A stretch of 32,824 nucleotides of DNA, taken from positions 1 to 32,824 of the forward strand of contig NZ_JAGGLN010000011.1 of assembly GCF_017874455.1 (NCBI RefSeq), written 5' to 3'. Under the pieces are notes generated by a model. That model was not told the DNA's origin. It saw nothing but the letters and a program-made list of their open reading frames with translations, and did no database searches. Of the stretch, positions 14,233 to 22,738 are shown in pieces (the first letter of the stretch is position 1; each line of letters begins with the position of its first letter). The translations under genes and the position numbers were made by a program. Source of the stretch: Methanobacterium aggregans. GTDB lineage: Archaea; Methanobacteriota; Methanobacteria; Methanobacteriales; Methanobacteriaceae.

Positions 14233-15333
14233 ATGAAAATACTCAGTGTTGTTACTTCTGTACCTTCAGAAAATGCCATGTGGTGGAGAATTTTAAATAT
14301 AATTCGTATATTAAAATCTGAAGGCCATCAAGTTGATTTAGTTTGTTTTAGCAAAGCTAATAATTATACTAAAAATTCAAAAATTATTGATACAAATAAT
14401 ATATCAGTTATATCATCCCCATATGTTTATGATTTTATTAAATATTTACGCAACATAAATTTTAGTCAATATGATTTAGTTTATGGAAATACTCATTATG
14501 GCACTTTAATTTCTTTAATTTTAAAAAAAGTTGCAGATACACCATTAATATTTGATGTACATGGTGGTCTTGTGGAAGAGTCACAATTGGATAATCAAAA
14601 TATTCTCTTACAAAACTTTAAAAAATTAGTTGACAAACTTGACTTTTCTTTTTCCGATAAAAATATATGTGTTTCAAAGACCATGATCGATTATTTAAAT
14701 AAAGAAAAGAAAATAAGAAAAGATAAACTTCATTATGTAACTAATGGAGTAGATTTGAATTTTTTTAAGCCAAAAGACTCCAATAACATAGACAATATTA
14801 AAACAAAGTTGGGTATACAAGATAAATTTATATTTGGTTATATTGGTGGGTTTCAAAGTTGTCAAGGGATTGAAAATTTTTTAGGGGCTGCAAATAAATT
14901 TGAGGATGAAAATATAGTTTTTTTATTAGCAGGTGCCTCGAATGGATTTAAAGAGAAGAATATAATCCAATTACCATTTCTCCCTAGAGATCAAGTTTTA
15001 AATCTTTATTCAACTTGTGATGTTCTAGTGTTACCTCGCCCTAATTGTTTAGCTACACAAATAGCAGCTCCTACTAAATTTTCAGAATACTCTGCTATGG
15101 GTAAACCCGTACTAACCACTAATGTTGGGGATGCATCAAATTTTGTTCGTGAATACAAATCAGGTATGGTCATTGAAGATAATTCCATCAATAATTTGAT
15201 TATTGCAATGGAAAAATTTAAAAATTTGGGAGATACTAAATTAGATAAAATGGGTAAAAGATCAAGAAAACTAGCTGAAAGTGAATTTGACTGGCAAAAG
15301 ATTAAAACTAATTTACTAAAATCTATTTCATAG
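14233..15333 (+). CDS. GT4-family glycosyltransferase
   Basis: This is a 366-residue GT-B glycosyltransferase. AAGGTG lies six bases before the ATG. The N-terminal domain shows MKILSVVTSVPSENAMWWRI and FDVHGGLVEES (the acceptor-side His-Gly region). The C-terminal domain shows VTNGVDLNFFKP, FGYIGGFQSCQGIENFL and CDVLVLPRPNC. It ends in APTKFSEYSAMGKPVLTTN, where Lys and Glu match the nucleotide-sugar contacts of GT4 enzymes that carry a P-x-K-x-x-E-Y motif. It lies 24 bp after the previous GT and 9 bp before DUF2206, so the three form one operon. Codon use is dominated by AAA, ATA and TTA; the 60 bases at 14341-14400 contain only 10 G or C. The sugar specificity cannot be told. Confidence 0.9.
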   Translation: MKILSVVTSVPSENAMWWRILNIIRILKSEGHQVDLVCFSKANNYTKNSKIIDTNNISVISSPYVYDFIKYLRNINFSQYDLVYGNTHYGTLISLILKKVADTPLIFDVHGGLVEESQLDNQNILLQNFKKLVDKLDFSFSDKNICVSKTMIDYLNKEKKIRKDKLHYVTNGVDLNFFKPKDSNNIDNIKTKLGIQDKFIFGYIGGFQSCQGIENFLGAANKFEDENIVFLLAGASNGFKEKNIIQLPFLPRDQVLNLYSTCDVLVLPRPNCLATQIAAPTKFSEYSAMGKPVLTTNVGDASNFVREYKSGMVIEDNSINNLIIAMEKFKNLGDTKLDKMGKRSRKLAESEFDWQKIKTNLLKSIS

Positions 15334-15342
15334 GTATAAAAG

Positions 15343-17502
15343 ATGAAAATAGTTAATCCTTTAAACTTAAATGATTGTAATATAAACTTATTCATAAAGT
15401 TTGTAATATTTAACTTAGTATTAATGTTAACATTAACATCCTTAGATCTAATAGGATTTCATATTCCAATTTTAAGAGAATTATCATGTTTTATATTTCT
15501 CACATTTATACCCGGACTAATTCTCCTTAGGATTCTTAGAATACATAATATAAACAATGCTGAAACATTTGTACTGAGTGTCGGCTTAAGTGTAATTTAT
15601 TTAATCTTTTTAGGGTTTTTAATTAATTTATTTTATCCTTTAATGAATATTAAGCCAATTTCTTTATTCCCTTTACTTGTTACAATTTCATCAACTACAC
15701 TCATATTATTAGTGATAAGTGTTTGTATTGATAAAAAATTTTCAAAAAATGCTTATATTAAAAGTGAAAAATTTTTTAACCCACAAGTTCTTTTTTTAGT
15801 TTTAATTCCCTTTTTTGCTATTATTGGAACTTACATTATGAATGTTTATCAAGAAAATATTTTATTAATGTTACTGATAATAATTATTAGTATTATTGTT
15901 TTTTTAGTTAGTTGGGAGAAAATACCAAAAAAAATGTATCCTTTTGTTATATTTATAATTTCAATATCCCTCTTGTACCACACATCTCTAATTTCACAAT
16001 ATCTTGCAGGTTATGATATACATTCGGAATATATAATAGCAAAAAAAGTAATCGAAAATTCAATATGGTATCCTAAACAATTTTCTGCTGTAAATTCTAT
16101 GCTAAGTATTTCGATTTTAGGTCCAATATATTCCATACTTTTAAATATGAATATTGTTTGGATTTTTAAGATTATTTACCCTTTTTTATTTGCTTTAGTG
16201 CCAGTAACATTGTATCAAATATTTCTAAAACAAACAAATGAAAAAATAGCATTTTTTGCATCATTATTTTTCATGTTCATGTTCACATTTTATGGCGAAA
16301 TGTTTCAACTTGCAAGACAAGAAGTTGCGGAATTATTTTTTGTATTATTAATCTTAATCATGATAAGTAAAAAAATGGATTACATAAAAAGATCTGTTTT
16401 ATCTATTCTATTCACATTTTCATTAATAGTTTCACATTATTCTTTGTCTTATATTTATATTTTCTTAGTAGGAAGCTTAATAGGATTAAACTTTATATTC
16501 AAACGGTTCAAAGAGGATCATTCAATAAATAAAAAGGCCAAAGTTAGTTTTACATTTTTTATATTTTTTACAGTTGTTTTATTATCTTGGTACATTTACA
16601 CCTCAGAATCTGCGGCTCTTGTTGCTTTATTAAATGTTTTTAGTAATATTTCAAATAATTTTTTAACCGAATTTTTAAATCCAACAAATACACAAGGTTT
16701 GGATCTGGTTATAAGGACAGAAAGTTCATATTTTTATCTTATAACTAAATTATTGAATTTTATTTTTAGTTTTTTCATATCAATAGGGTTTTTAAAGGTT
16801 TTAATAGAACATATATTTCCAAGATTCATATCTAACAAGACATATAAGTTTGATAATGAATACTTAATATTCTCCATATCCAGCTTTTTAATATGTTTAA
16901 TGTCTATTACTGTTCCCTTCTTTGCCAGTGCCCTTGAAGTGACCCGACTTTACCATATTACGCTTTTAACTTTATCTCCTTTTGGCATTATAGGAGGACT
17001 TTATATGCTCAAAATAGGTAAAAAAATCTTAAAATTACCTGAGAGAATAGCAAATGAAAACGCAGGTTTTAAATTTTTATCCATATTACTTGTAACATTA
17101 CTGTTATTTAATTCTGGATTTGTTTTTGAGCTAATGGATGATACCCCAAGTTCTATTGCTTTAAGCTCAAACAAAGATTATCCTAAGTTTAATACAGAAG
17201 AATTATACGGGGCTCAATGGTTATCAAATTCAATTCCAAAACATTCAATATTATACAGTGACACTTATGGCCGTTTCATATTGAGAGAGTTTAATATAAA
17301 TCCAACTCCATTTTGGGGAGATACTAAAAAAATAGAGAATTTACCAATATACTTGAGGTCTTTCAATGTTAAAGGCCATATATACAAATCAAATCATGAG
17401 AATACAAATGAAATAAAATTAGAAAATTCTAATTTTTATTGGCAAGTATTAATAAATAAAAATGAAATTTATTCAAATGGTGGATCTCAAGTATATATTT
17501 AA
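15343..17502 (+). CDS. DUF2206 multi-pass membrane protein, possible GT-C type enzyme (copy 1)
   Basis: This is a 719-residue protein with about a dozen hydrophobic helices and a C-terminal soluble part from about residue 600. It is a paralogue of 29587-31800. Shared landmarks are FIFLTFIPGLILLRIL, the loop motif AGYDIHSEYI (other copy GRDAFYEYY), AEMFQLARQEVAELFFVL, SHYSLSYIY, TRLYHITLLTLSPFGIIGG and GAQWLSNS. An Asp followed by Glu-Tyr in the first outer loop after several helices resembles the catalytic loop of GT-C glycosyltransferases (ArnT, PMT and AglB type). I infer use of a lipid-linked sugar outside the membrane, for example in polymerisation or ligation. The family itself has no established function that I can name. 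It is the last gene of the AT-rich operon. Confidence 0.85.
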   Translation: MKIVNPLNLNDCNINLFIKFVIFNLVLMLTLTSLDLIGFHIPILRELSCFIFLTFIPGLILLRILRIHNINNAETFVLSVGLSVIYLIFLGFLINLFYPLMNIKPISLFPLLVTISSTTLILLVISVCIDKKFSKNAYIKSEKFFNPQVLFLVLIPFFAIIGTYIMNVYQENILLMLLIIIISIIVFLVSWEKIPKKMYPFVIFIISISLLYHTSLISQYLAGYDIHSEYIIAKKVIENSIWYPKQFSAVNSMLSISILGPIYSILLNMNIVWIFKIIYPFLFALVPVTLYQIFLKQTNEKIAFFASLFFMFMFTFYGEMFQLARQEVAELFFVLLILIMISKKMDYIKRSVLSILFTFSLIVSHYSLSYIYIFLVGSLIGLNFIFKRFKEDHSINKKAKVSFTFFIFFTVVLLSWYIYTSESAALVALLNVFSNISNNFLTEFLNPTNTQGLDLVIRTESSYFYLITKLLNFIFSFFISIGFLKVLIEHIFPRFISNKTYKFDNEYLIFSISSFLICLMSITVPFFASALEVTRLYHITLLTLSPFGIIGGLYMLKIGKKILKLPERIANENAGFKFLSILLVTLLLFNSGFVFELMDDTPSSIALSSNKDYPKFNTEELYGAQWLSNSIPKHSILYSDTYGRFILREFNINPTPFWGDTKKIENLPIYLRSFNVKGHIYKSNHENTNEIKLENSNFYWQVLINKNEIYSNGGSQVYI

Positions 17503-17565
17503 TCAAAATTCATTTTTATAACATAGATAAAAGAATACGAGTTAAAGACAATTAGTCCAATTGTT

Positions 17566-18756
17566 TTATAATGATCTAATGAGGTCATAATTGTTTTTAA
17601 TCTCATTATTTAAGTTAAACAGTTCCTTTTCTTCGAGGATTTTTTTTATTAATCCTTTAATATCCCTGTTTTTAAGATCTTTCAATGGAACAACCCACTT
17701 ATGATTACCATAAACATATTCAGCCATTCCATAGGTCTTTTTACTGTAAGCAAAGAAGATAGTTGGCACACCAATAGAGATGGCATTAATTGCACAGTGC
17801 ATTCTAGCAGCAATAACAACATCACAGGAATATAATATTTCTTTCGTTCCAATGAACCCCGAATCATCTTCAACAAGAGTAATATTATCAACAACATCCT
17901 CGGATATCTGGGATTTTATTAGTTTCAAATATCTCAGATCATCATCATTTACATCAAAATCACATACAACATGGGGTATTAAGGTTATTTGTGCATCAAA
18001 TTCTTTAATAAGTTCTGTTATTAAGTCTGCTTGGGCTTTGATAACTACATCCATATCTGATTTAAAACTGTAACTGGAGGATAATGGACTTAAATTTATT
18101 CCAATATTTAATTTATCTGAAGTTTTCTTGTTGATACTATCCAGTTTTGGAACTCTGAAAGCAGGATCCGGATATTCTGTAAAGTTTTTCATTCCTAAAT
18201 CAGTTAAATATCTGGTTGTTACAGGTTCTCTTGAGGTTATGAGATCTATTCGATTTAAATGGTCAATAAATGCTTTTTTTGCTTTGGGGTAACCTTCAAA
18301 TGGTCCAATGGAAGCACCCCAGATCACAAAAATTTTGCCACGAGATTTTACAAAATCACCAAAATGTATCAGAGGGTGATAATACTTTTTTTTAGGATTA
18401 TAGTTCTGTGGAAGAGTGTAAATATCTCCTCCAATTGAAAATATTATATCACAGTCCTCAATCCATTTTAAATCTTCTTGGTAAAATTTTTTGGAGTAAA
18501 ACCCCGTTATTTGTCCCATTATCCCATTTAACCTTGATATTGACAACAAATTATGAAATTTTCTTGGAACCACCTCCACATTACATCCTTTGAGCCTATT
18601 TTTATCATCTTCCGGACGAGGAGATATATATTTAATATGGGCATTAGGCCACACTTCGTGGATAATTATTTCAGTTCCTCTTACAATGGCTTCACAGCCG
18701 TAGTTGTAAACTCCCCATATTCCATAAAGTCCAATTGTTGGATCATCTTTAACCAT
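17566..18756 (-). CDS. Polysaccharide pyruvyl transferase family protein
   Basis: This 396-residue protein belongs to the family that adds pyruvyl ketal groups from phosphoenolpyruvate to surface polysaccharides. The ATG at 18756 has GAGGT six bases upstream; the TTG four codons earlier does not fit that site. Family marks are IGLYGIWGVYNYGCEAIVRG (N-terminal Gly-rich start), CDIIFSIGGDIYTLPQ, FVIWGASIGPFEGYP, DLITSREPVTTRYL, and CDVVIAARMHCAINAISIGVPTIFFAYSKKT near the C-terminus, with the R-x-H core. It lies eight bases after the FrhB-like gene and is the last of three minus-strand genes. It faces the AT-rich DUF2206 operon across 63 bp of convergent intergenic DNA. Confidence 0.9.
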   Translation of the reverse strand: MVKDDPTIGLYGIWGVYNYGCEAIVRGTEIIIHEVWPNAHIKYISPRPEDDKNRLKGCNVEVVPRKFHNLLSISRLNGIMGQITGFYSKKFYQEDLKWIEDCDIIFSIGGDIYTLPQNYNPKKKYYHPLIHFGDFVKSRGKIFVIWGASIGPFEGYPKAKKAFIDHLNRIDLITSREPVTTRYLTDLGMKNFTEYPDPAFRVPKLDSINKKTSDKLNIGINLSPLSSSYSFKSDMDVVIKAQADLITELIKEFDAQITLIPHVVCDFDVNDDDLRYLKLIKSQISEDVVDNITLVEDDSGFIGTKEILYSCDVVIAARMHCAINAISIGVPTIFFAYSKKTYGMAEYVYGNHKWVVPLKDLKNRDIKGLIKKILEEKELFNLNNEIKNNYDLIRSL

Positions 18757-18764
18757 TTTAAACC

Positions 18765-20144
18765 TCAAAATAATCTTTTTAAATAATTTACAGGAATTCT
18801 AAACATATTTTTTAACCTCAATATGTTTTCATATTTTTTTATCCTTGATTCCAATTCATTGCAATCTTCCCAGAAACCTTTTGTAGATTTGTCCAAACGG
18901 TGTTTTGGCCACAAATCTTTGCTTAAACTTCGTACTTCATCAGTTAATTCAATAAATGTTCTGTTTTTATTGTAAACAGCCCCATCAGAACTCACCCTTT
19001 TCTTAGGATACCGGGAATTTGATAGTTCTTTTTTGTACAACCTACCTTTTAAGAGTACCCTTTTCTTTTCAATAACTCCCCACTGGCTTTTCAATATTTC
19101 TTCAATTCTTATTTTGCTTAGATTAAGTTTATTAGAACTTTCTAATAAATTTTGAGCCAGTGGTGTTCTTGTAATGATGAGTGAGGTTCCTTTGTAGTCT
19201 TTAACGTATTCTGGAAGCCACGCATCCATGAAGGTCACATCAGCCAGTTCACCGAACACGTCATCACAGAAGTTGCAGGCATTTTGCTTAAAATAATGAT
19301 ATTTCCACAAATGTAAAGGCAACCCTGAATAGTATTTAGGAATTCCTTCCTCATTCTTTTCATTGATTGCAACATGTGAAAAATCTGAAGCTGGTTTATC
19401 CACAGATTTTCTGCGGAAATCCATTTTTAAAAGTTGTTCAACAGGAACTCCAGATTCAAGGGCAAATAACTCTGTGCAGAAACGATTTTGGAGTTGACCA
19501 CAGGTCAGGGAAGCAATTACTTTGATCTTACTTTTGAGTTTTGGAATTCTTTCCATTGCCAACCTCAACGCATAAACAACACATGGAAGGACTATAACCG
19601 CATATTTGGTTTCGTTTTTTTCCTTTAAAATTTCTTTTAAAACCCCTGATATTTCAACGGGATAATAAACAGAGCCTGCACATGAATTTACTTCTTCTAT
19701 ATTATTCAATATTTTAAACTCAAATATCCTATCCTCATCAGGAGATGTTCCAACTGCAACGACCTTGTCCACAATATTTTTTTCAAGAAGTGATGTCAAA
19801 AAAGATGTTGCAGCTCCTCCTGAAGCACTTTTCAACCTTTTTTGTTCGTTCTGTACATGACCAACGTAGCAGTCAATGTAGTAACCTGCACACTCATCAT
19901 ATTTTATATCCAGACTTTCACTGAATAATTCATGGGAAAGAATGTCCTGATTCTTTTCGTGATCATAAAAAGGACAAATATCAAGACATATGGAACAATT
20001 ATCCTTGCATGAACCGTTTGTATGGGGGATTAATTCTCCTTTGTTCGACCAGTCCATTTGAAGGTTTTTTTTGGGACATACTCCTGCACAAACACCACAG
20101 CCTATGCAGTAATCATTTTTAACAACAACATCAGTAACATTCAT
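18765..20144 (-). CDS. FrhB-like iron-sulphur flavoprotein (coenzyme F420 hydrogenase/dehydrogenase beta-subunit family)
   Basis: This is a 459-residue protein. The N-terminus carries two ferredoxin-type clusters: Cys13, 16, 19, 23 (CIGCGVCAGVCP) and Cys46, 50, 53, 57 (CKDNCSICLDICP). The FrhB_FdhB domains follow: LKSASGGAATSFL (about 103-115), VIVLPCVVYALRLAM, SLTCGQLQNRFCTELF, and a C-terminal cysteine group (NACNFCDDVFGELADVTFMD). In FrhB this fold binds FAD and reduces F420. Here no hydrogenase subunits are present; instead a pyruvyl transferase follows at eight bases and a flippase precedes at four. Such FrhB-like/pyruvyl-transferase pairs recur in polysaccharide loci, so a redox step on the polysaccharide or its precursor is likely, though its chemistry is not known. 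Confidence 0.9.
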   Translation of the reverse strand: MNVTDVVVKNDYCIGCGVCAGVCPKKNLQMDWSNKGELIPHTNGSCKDNCSICLDICPFYDHEKNQDILSHELFSESLDIKYDECAGYYIDCYVGHVQNEQKRLKSASGGAATSFLTSLLEKNIVDKVVAVGTSPDEDRIFEFKILNNIEEVNSCAGSVYYPVEISGVLKEILKEKNETKYAVIVLPCVVYALRLAMERIPKLKSKIKVIASLTCGQLQNRFCTELFALESGVPVEQLLKMDFRRKSVDKPASDFSHVAINEKNEEGIPKYYSGLPLHLWKYHYFKQNACNFCDDVFGELADVTFMDAWLPEYVKDYKGTSLIITRTPLAQNLLESSNKLNLSKIRIEEILKSQWGVIEKKRVLLKGRLYKKELSNSRYPKKRVSSDGAVYNKNRTFIELTDEVRSLSKDLWPKHRLDKSTKGFWEDCNELESRIKKYENILRLKNMFRIPVNYLKRLF

Positions 20145-20148
20145 GTTA

Positions 20149-21630
20149 TCACTTACTCCAAATCCTGTAAAAAGAGAATATAAGAATTACAATTGAAATC
20201 ATTAGGAATATGAATCGTATCCACAAAGAAACTCCTATGAGGGTTATAATGGTTTGTACAATTAAAACTATCCAGACCAGCAAGACTTCTTTAGAGAGTA
20301 TTAAATCCCTTGGAACCACTTTTCTGGAAAGATAAAATGGCACGAAGATTATAGTATTAATTGCATATGAAATAAGGTAAGAAACTGCCAAGCCTAATGA
20401 TCCAAGATTCTTGAAGAACATAATGGCCACTATGAACAAAATTCCCCAGATAAGATTGCTCAAAAATCCCCACCACATGAGGTTTTTTGCTATTAATTTA
20501 CGTGCAATTCCCTCTTTATATGATGTTATACAGCTTATAAACATCATAATTGCCAGGGACTGTAAGAAGACTGTTGAGAAGTAACCTTGACCGTAGAAAA
20601 ATGCAATAATTTCCGGAAATGAAATTAGGGGTAATGCTATTATGATAACAAGGACCCAACTTGTAAGCACATTAACAGTTTCTAGAGCTTTGTTTTCCTT
20701 ATTTATATTTGCAGAAACCATTGGGAGTAGAACTCCTCCAATAACTGAGGGTAGGAATGCGAGTGCAGTTCTCCATTGGTCTGCTGCGTTGAAGAGTCCT
20801 AACTGTCCATAGCCGCCAGGAGTGTTTATTATGATTACGTTTGCAATCCAAATAACTGGTCCAACCATAACGCTGGAGAGCATGGAAGGCAATGATAACT
20901 TCCAAATAACATCTTTTTCTCTCCACGATTTAATGTAACTTATACTGATTTTAAATCTTTTAACCAAATTGTTGATGGTTAATTTATAAAGGATGAAATT
21001 TATTATGCTGTTTATCACCATTGCAGTTACTGCACCTGTTAAACCAAAGAAATAAACCCCAGTAACTGTTAATGATGCAGATATTACTCCCTGGAATATT
21101 GCTATCCTTGCAAGGTCCTTGAAGGCCCCGAAACCTGCAATGGATCCAGACTGTATTCCCACCATGGTGTTGAAGATGAGAAGTATAGATGCAATTCTTA
21201 GTGCAGGTGCCAGATCAGGTGCAGCTAACGTGTTTGCTGCAAGCCAGGGTGCCATTACAAAGAGTATGATGCACATCACAACTCCAGATGCTAGCCCAAA
21301 GAGATTTGTGAGGCCCATGATGCGTCCAGTTCGTTCTGGATCTGTTTGGTGTAGCTGTGCTATGTATTTCGTGGCGGTTATTCCCAGACCCAACCCTGCA
21401 AATGTTGAGAACAATATGACTGTGCTGTTTATCATTCCCAGCTGACCGTAGCCGAATTTACCCAGTAACCTTGCAGCTATTATGGCTGCAATCATTGGAA
21501 AACCCTGAGAAGCCAAAGCACTGATCAGGTTCCAGAAAATACCATAAATGAGCTTTCCCTTCAAGCTTTCCCTGTCATCACCTTTAGCGTTTCTTATCAA
21601 ACTTTTGAAGGGTATTTTGAGCTTACTCAT
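20149..21630 (-). CDS. Polysaccharide flippase (Wzx-like, MOP superfamily)
   Basis: This is a 493-residue membrane protein with about 14 helices, the normal length for lipid-linked oligosaccharide flippases. The N-terminus reads KGKLIYGIFWNLISALASQG, then AARLLGKFGYGQLGMINST and TKYIAQLHQTDPERTGRIMG, the typical start of archaeal and bacterial PST/Wzx proteins. It would move the lipid-linked repeat unit to the outer face of the membrane. It is the first gene of the operon with the FrhB-like and pyruvyl transferase genes. A TATA-like TTTTATATTAAT lies upstream near 21660-21675; the ribosome binding site before the ATG is weak. It is the only flippase in the window, so it may serve either or both glycosyltransferase sets. 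Confidence 0.92.
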   Translation of the reverse strand: MSKLKIPFKSLIRNAKGDDRESLKGKLIYGIFWNLISALASQGFPMIAAIIAARLLGKFGYGQLGMINSTVILFSTFAGLGLGITATKYIAQLHQTDPERTGRIMGLTNLFGLASGVVMCIILFVMAPWLAANTLAAPDLAPALRIASILLIFNTMVGIQSGSIAGFGAFKDLARIAIFQGVISASLTVTGVYFFGLTGAVTAMVINSIINFILYKLTINNLVKRFKISISYIKSWREKDVIWKLSLPSMLSSVMVGPVIWIANVIIINTPGGYGQLGLFNAADQWRTALAFLPSVIGGVLLPMVSANINKENKALETVNVLTSWVLVIIIALPLISFPEIIAFFYGQGYFSTVFLQSLAIMMFISCITSYKEGIARKLIAKNLMWWGFLSNLIWGILFIVAIMFFKNLGSLGLAVSYLISYAINTIIFVPFYLSRKVVPRDLILSKEVLLVWIVLIVQTIITLIGVSLWIRFIFLMISIVILIFSFYRIWSK

Positions 21631-21843
21631 GATAATCAGTGTGGAAAACTTTTAAAACAAAAATATTAATATAAAAATATGGGATTATATGGTTTTTGTT
21701 TACTTATTTACATCAAAACTTTATTTTATTAAGATATAAATGTTTTGAAGGTAAGTCGTTATTTTAAGAATAAAAGAAGGATAAAACTCTGAAGGGTTAA
21801 GTTTCCAACATTTAACCAAAAGAAAATCTTCTACTCTCTCCTA

Positions 21844-21995
21844 CCATCATTGCTTCCCGTGAACAAAATTGTCGGGATAACTCAATATTATCACTATCAA
21901 ACAAGATTATTTTAGATAGTAATTATTGCCCGCATAAAACAAAATTGTCTCTAACTGCCATTATTGTCCACCATGAACAACCCCTTCAAATATGA
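21844..21995. repeat. Degenerate tandem repeat, four units of exactly 38 bp
   Basis: Units start at 21844, 21882, 21920 and 21958. The conserved half reads roughly ccattattgcccncatgaac. It is followed in units 1 and 3 by the identical aacaaaattgtc; unit 2 is the most diverged. There are no unique spacers between units and 38 is not a multiple of three, so it is neither a CRISPR array nor a coding repeat. Confidence 0.6.
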
Positions 21996-22098
21996 TCTAT
22001 CTATACTTATTGTGGGTTTTAAAGTCCAGATCAACCTTAAACTTCAATTTTTGTTCAATAATAGTCATTCAGCATAGTATTCCATGGAAAATAAAAAA

Positions 22099-22199
22099 AT
22101 AACCATATAATAATTATTATCAATCAAAAACTTCAAGGTGAACCTGTGGAAGAACCTGAAGCATTCACTGCTTAAAATGGCAGGGACTTCACACAAAAA
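22099..22199 (+). pseudogene. Duplicated 5' fragment of the CPBP protease gene
   Basis: This stretch matches 23626-23730: the same AT-rich promoter, the same ribosome binding site (cttcaaggtgaacc) and the same opening codons (gaagaacctgaagcattca). Here the ATG is a GTG (22146-22148), two bases are missing after gcattca, and a stop (TAA) follows within ten codons. Similarity ends near acaaaaa. It is a remnant of a former tandem copy of the gene now 1.5 kb downstream. Confidence 0.75.
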
Positions 22200-22227
22200 C
22201 AGACAGAAAAAATAATGAAAGCCTCTC

Positions 22228-22524
22228 TCAAGGAACATCATGGTTCACAGGAGTGAACTGGCCCAGATATTCCTTGAGGGCAGAAACCTGGCCAAAAACT
22301 TCACTTCGGGTGGGTAGAAGCAGAAAATCTGCTTAAATAGAGTTCATCAAGTTCCTGTCGTTTTCATCTCTATCCAGGAATGCCAGCACCCTCATTCTTT
22401 CATGAATAAATTCTCTGGGTGGAAAGTAACAACAAAGAGTTAAATTAGCCTTGATATCAAGTTTTTCCAGTTCTAAAAAGTGTTTCAAAGGCGGTTTTAC
22501 CCCTTTTCTCTCCCAATCAACACA
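22228..22524 (-). pseudogene. Broken reading frame, remnant of an unidentified gene
   Basis: On the minus strand a frame without a start codon runs from 22524 to a TGA at 22228-22230, interrupted only by TAA at 22333-22335. The product reads like real protein: VDWERKGVKPPLKHFLELEK, then IKANLTLCCYFPPREFIHER and MRVLAFLDRDENDRNLMNSI before the stop; ADFLLLPTRSEVFGQVSALK and EYLGQFTPVNHDVP after it. DWERKG recalls the (T)DWDRKG motif of archaeal Toprim-domain proteins, but the rest does not clearly fit. I can say it is probably coding-derived, not what it was. Confidence 0.45.
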
Positions 22525-22738
22525 CTATGGAGATCCTTAATAAAAAAAGTTTTTAATAATATGAGTACAATAAGTGTAATGTATAACGAAGGATAAAATA
22601 AGTATTGGAACTATTTTTAGATTAATTAAAGGAAAATTAGTGGGCAAAAAACCAAAATAATGGATTTAAATAGGCCTGTTGTCTCAGAAAATATTAGCAT
22701 GGAAGTGCCAAAATCAAAAAGGATTGGAAGTATTCGAT

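Larger units (their letters stand above)
21631..22678. other. Decayed intergenic region of about 1 kb
   Basis: No intact gene is seen here. The stretch holds a four-copy 38-bp degenerate tandem repeat (21844-21995), a damaged copy of the promoter and first codons of the CPBP protease gene (22099-22199), and a broken minus-strand reading frame (22228-22524), each listed separately. Between about 22570 and 22665 a short plus-strand frame ends ISIGTIFRLIKGKLVGKKPK. Its stop overlaps an ATG (TAATG) of a second short frame; these may be further gene scraps just before the methyltransferase. Confidence 0.6.

Noticed and set aside
21844..21995. CRISPR array
   Set aside because: Units follow directly without unique spacers, identity between units is low, and no cas gene is present.
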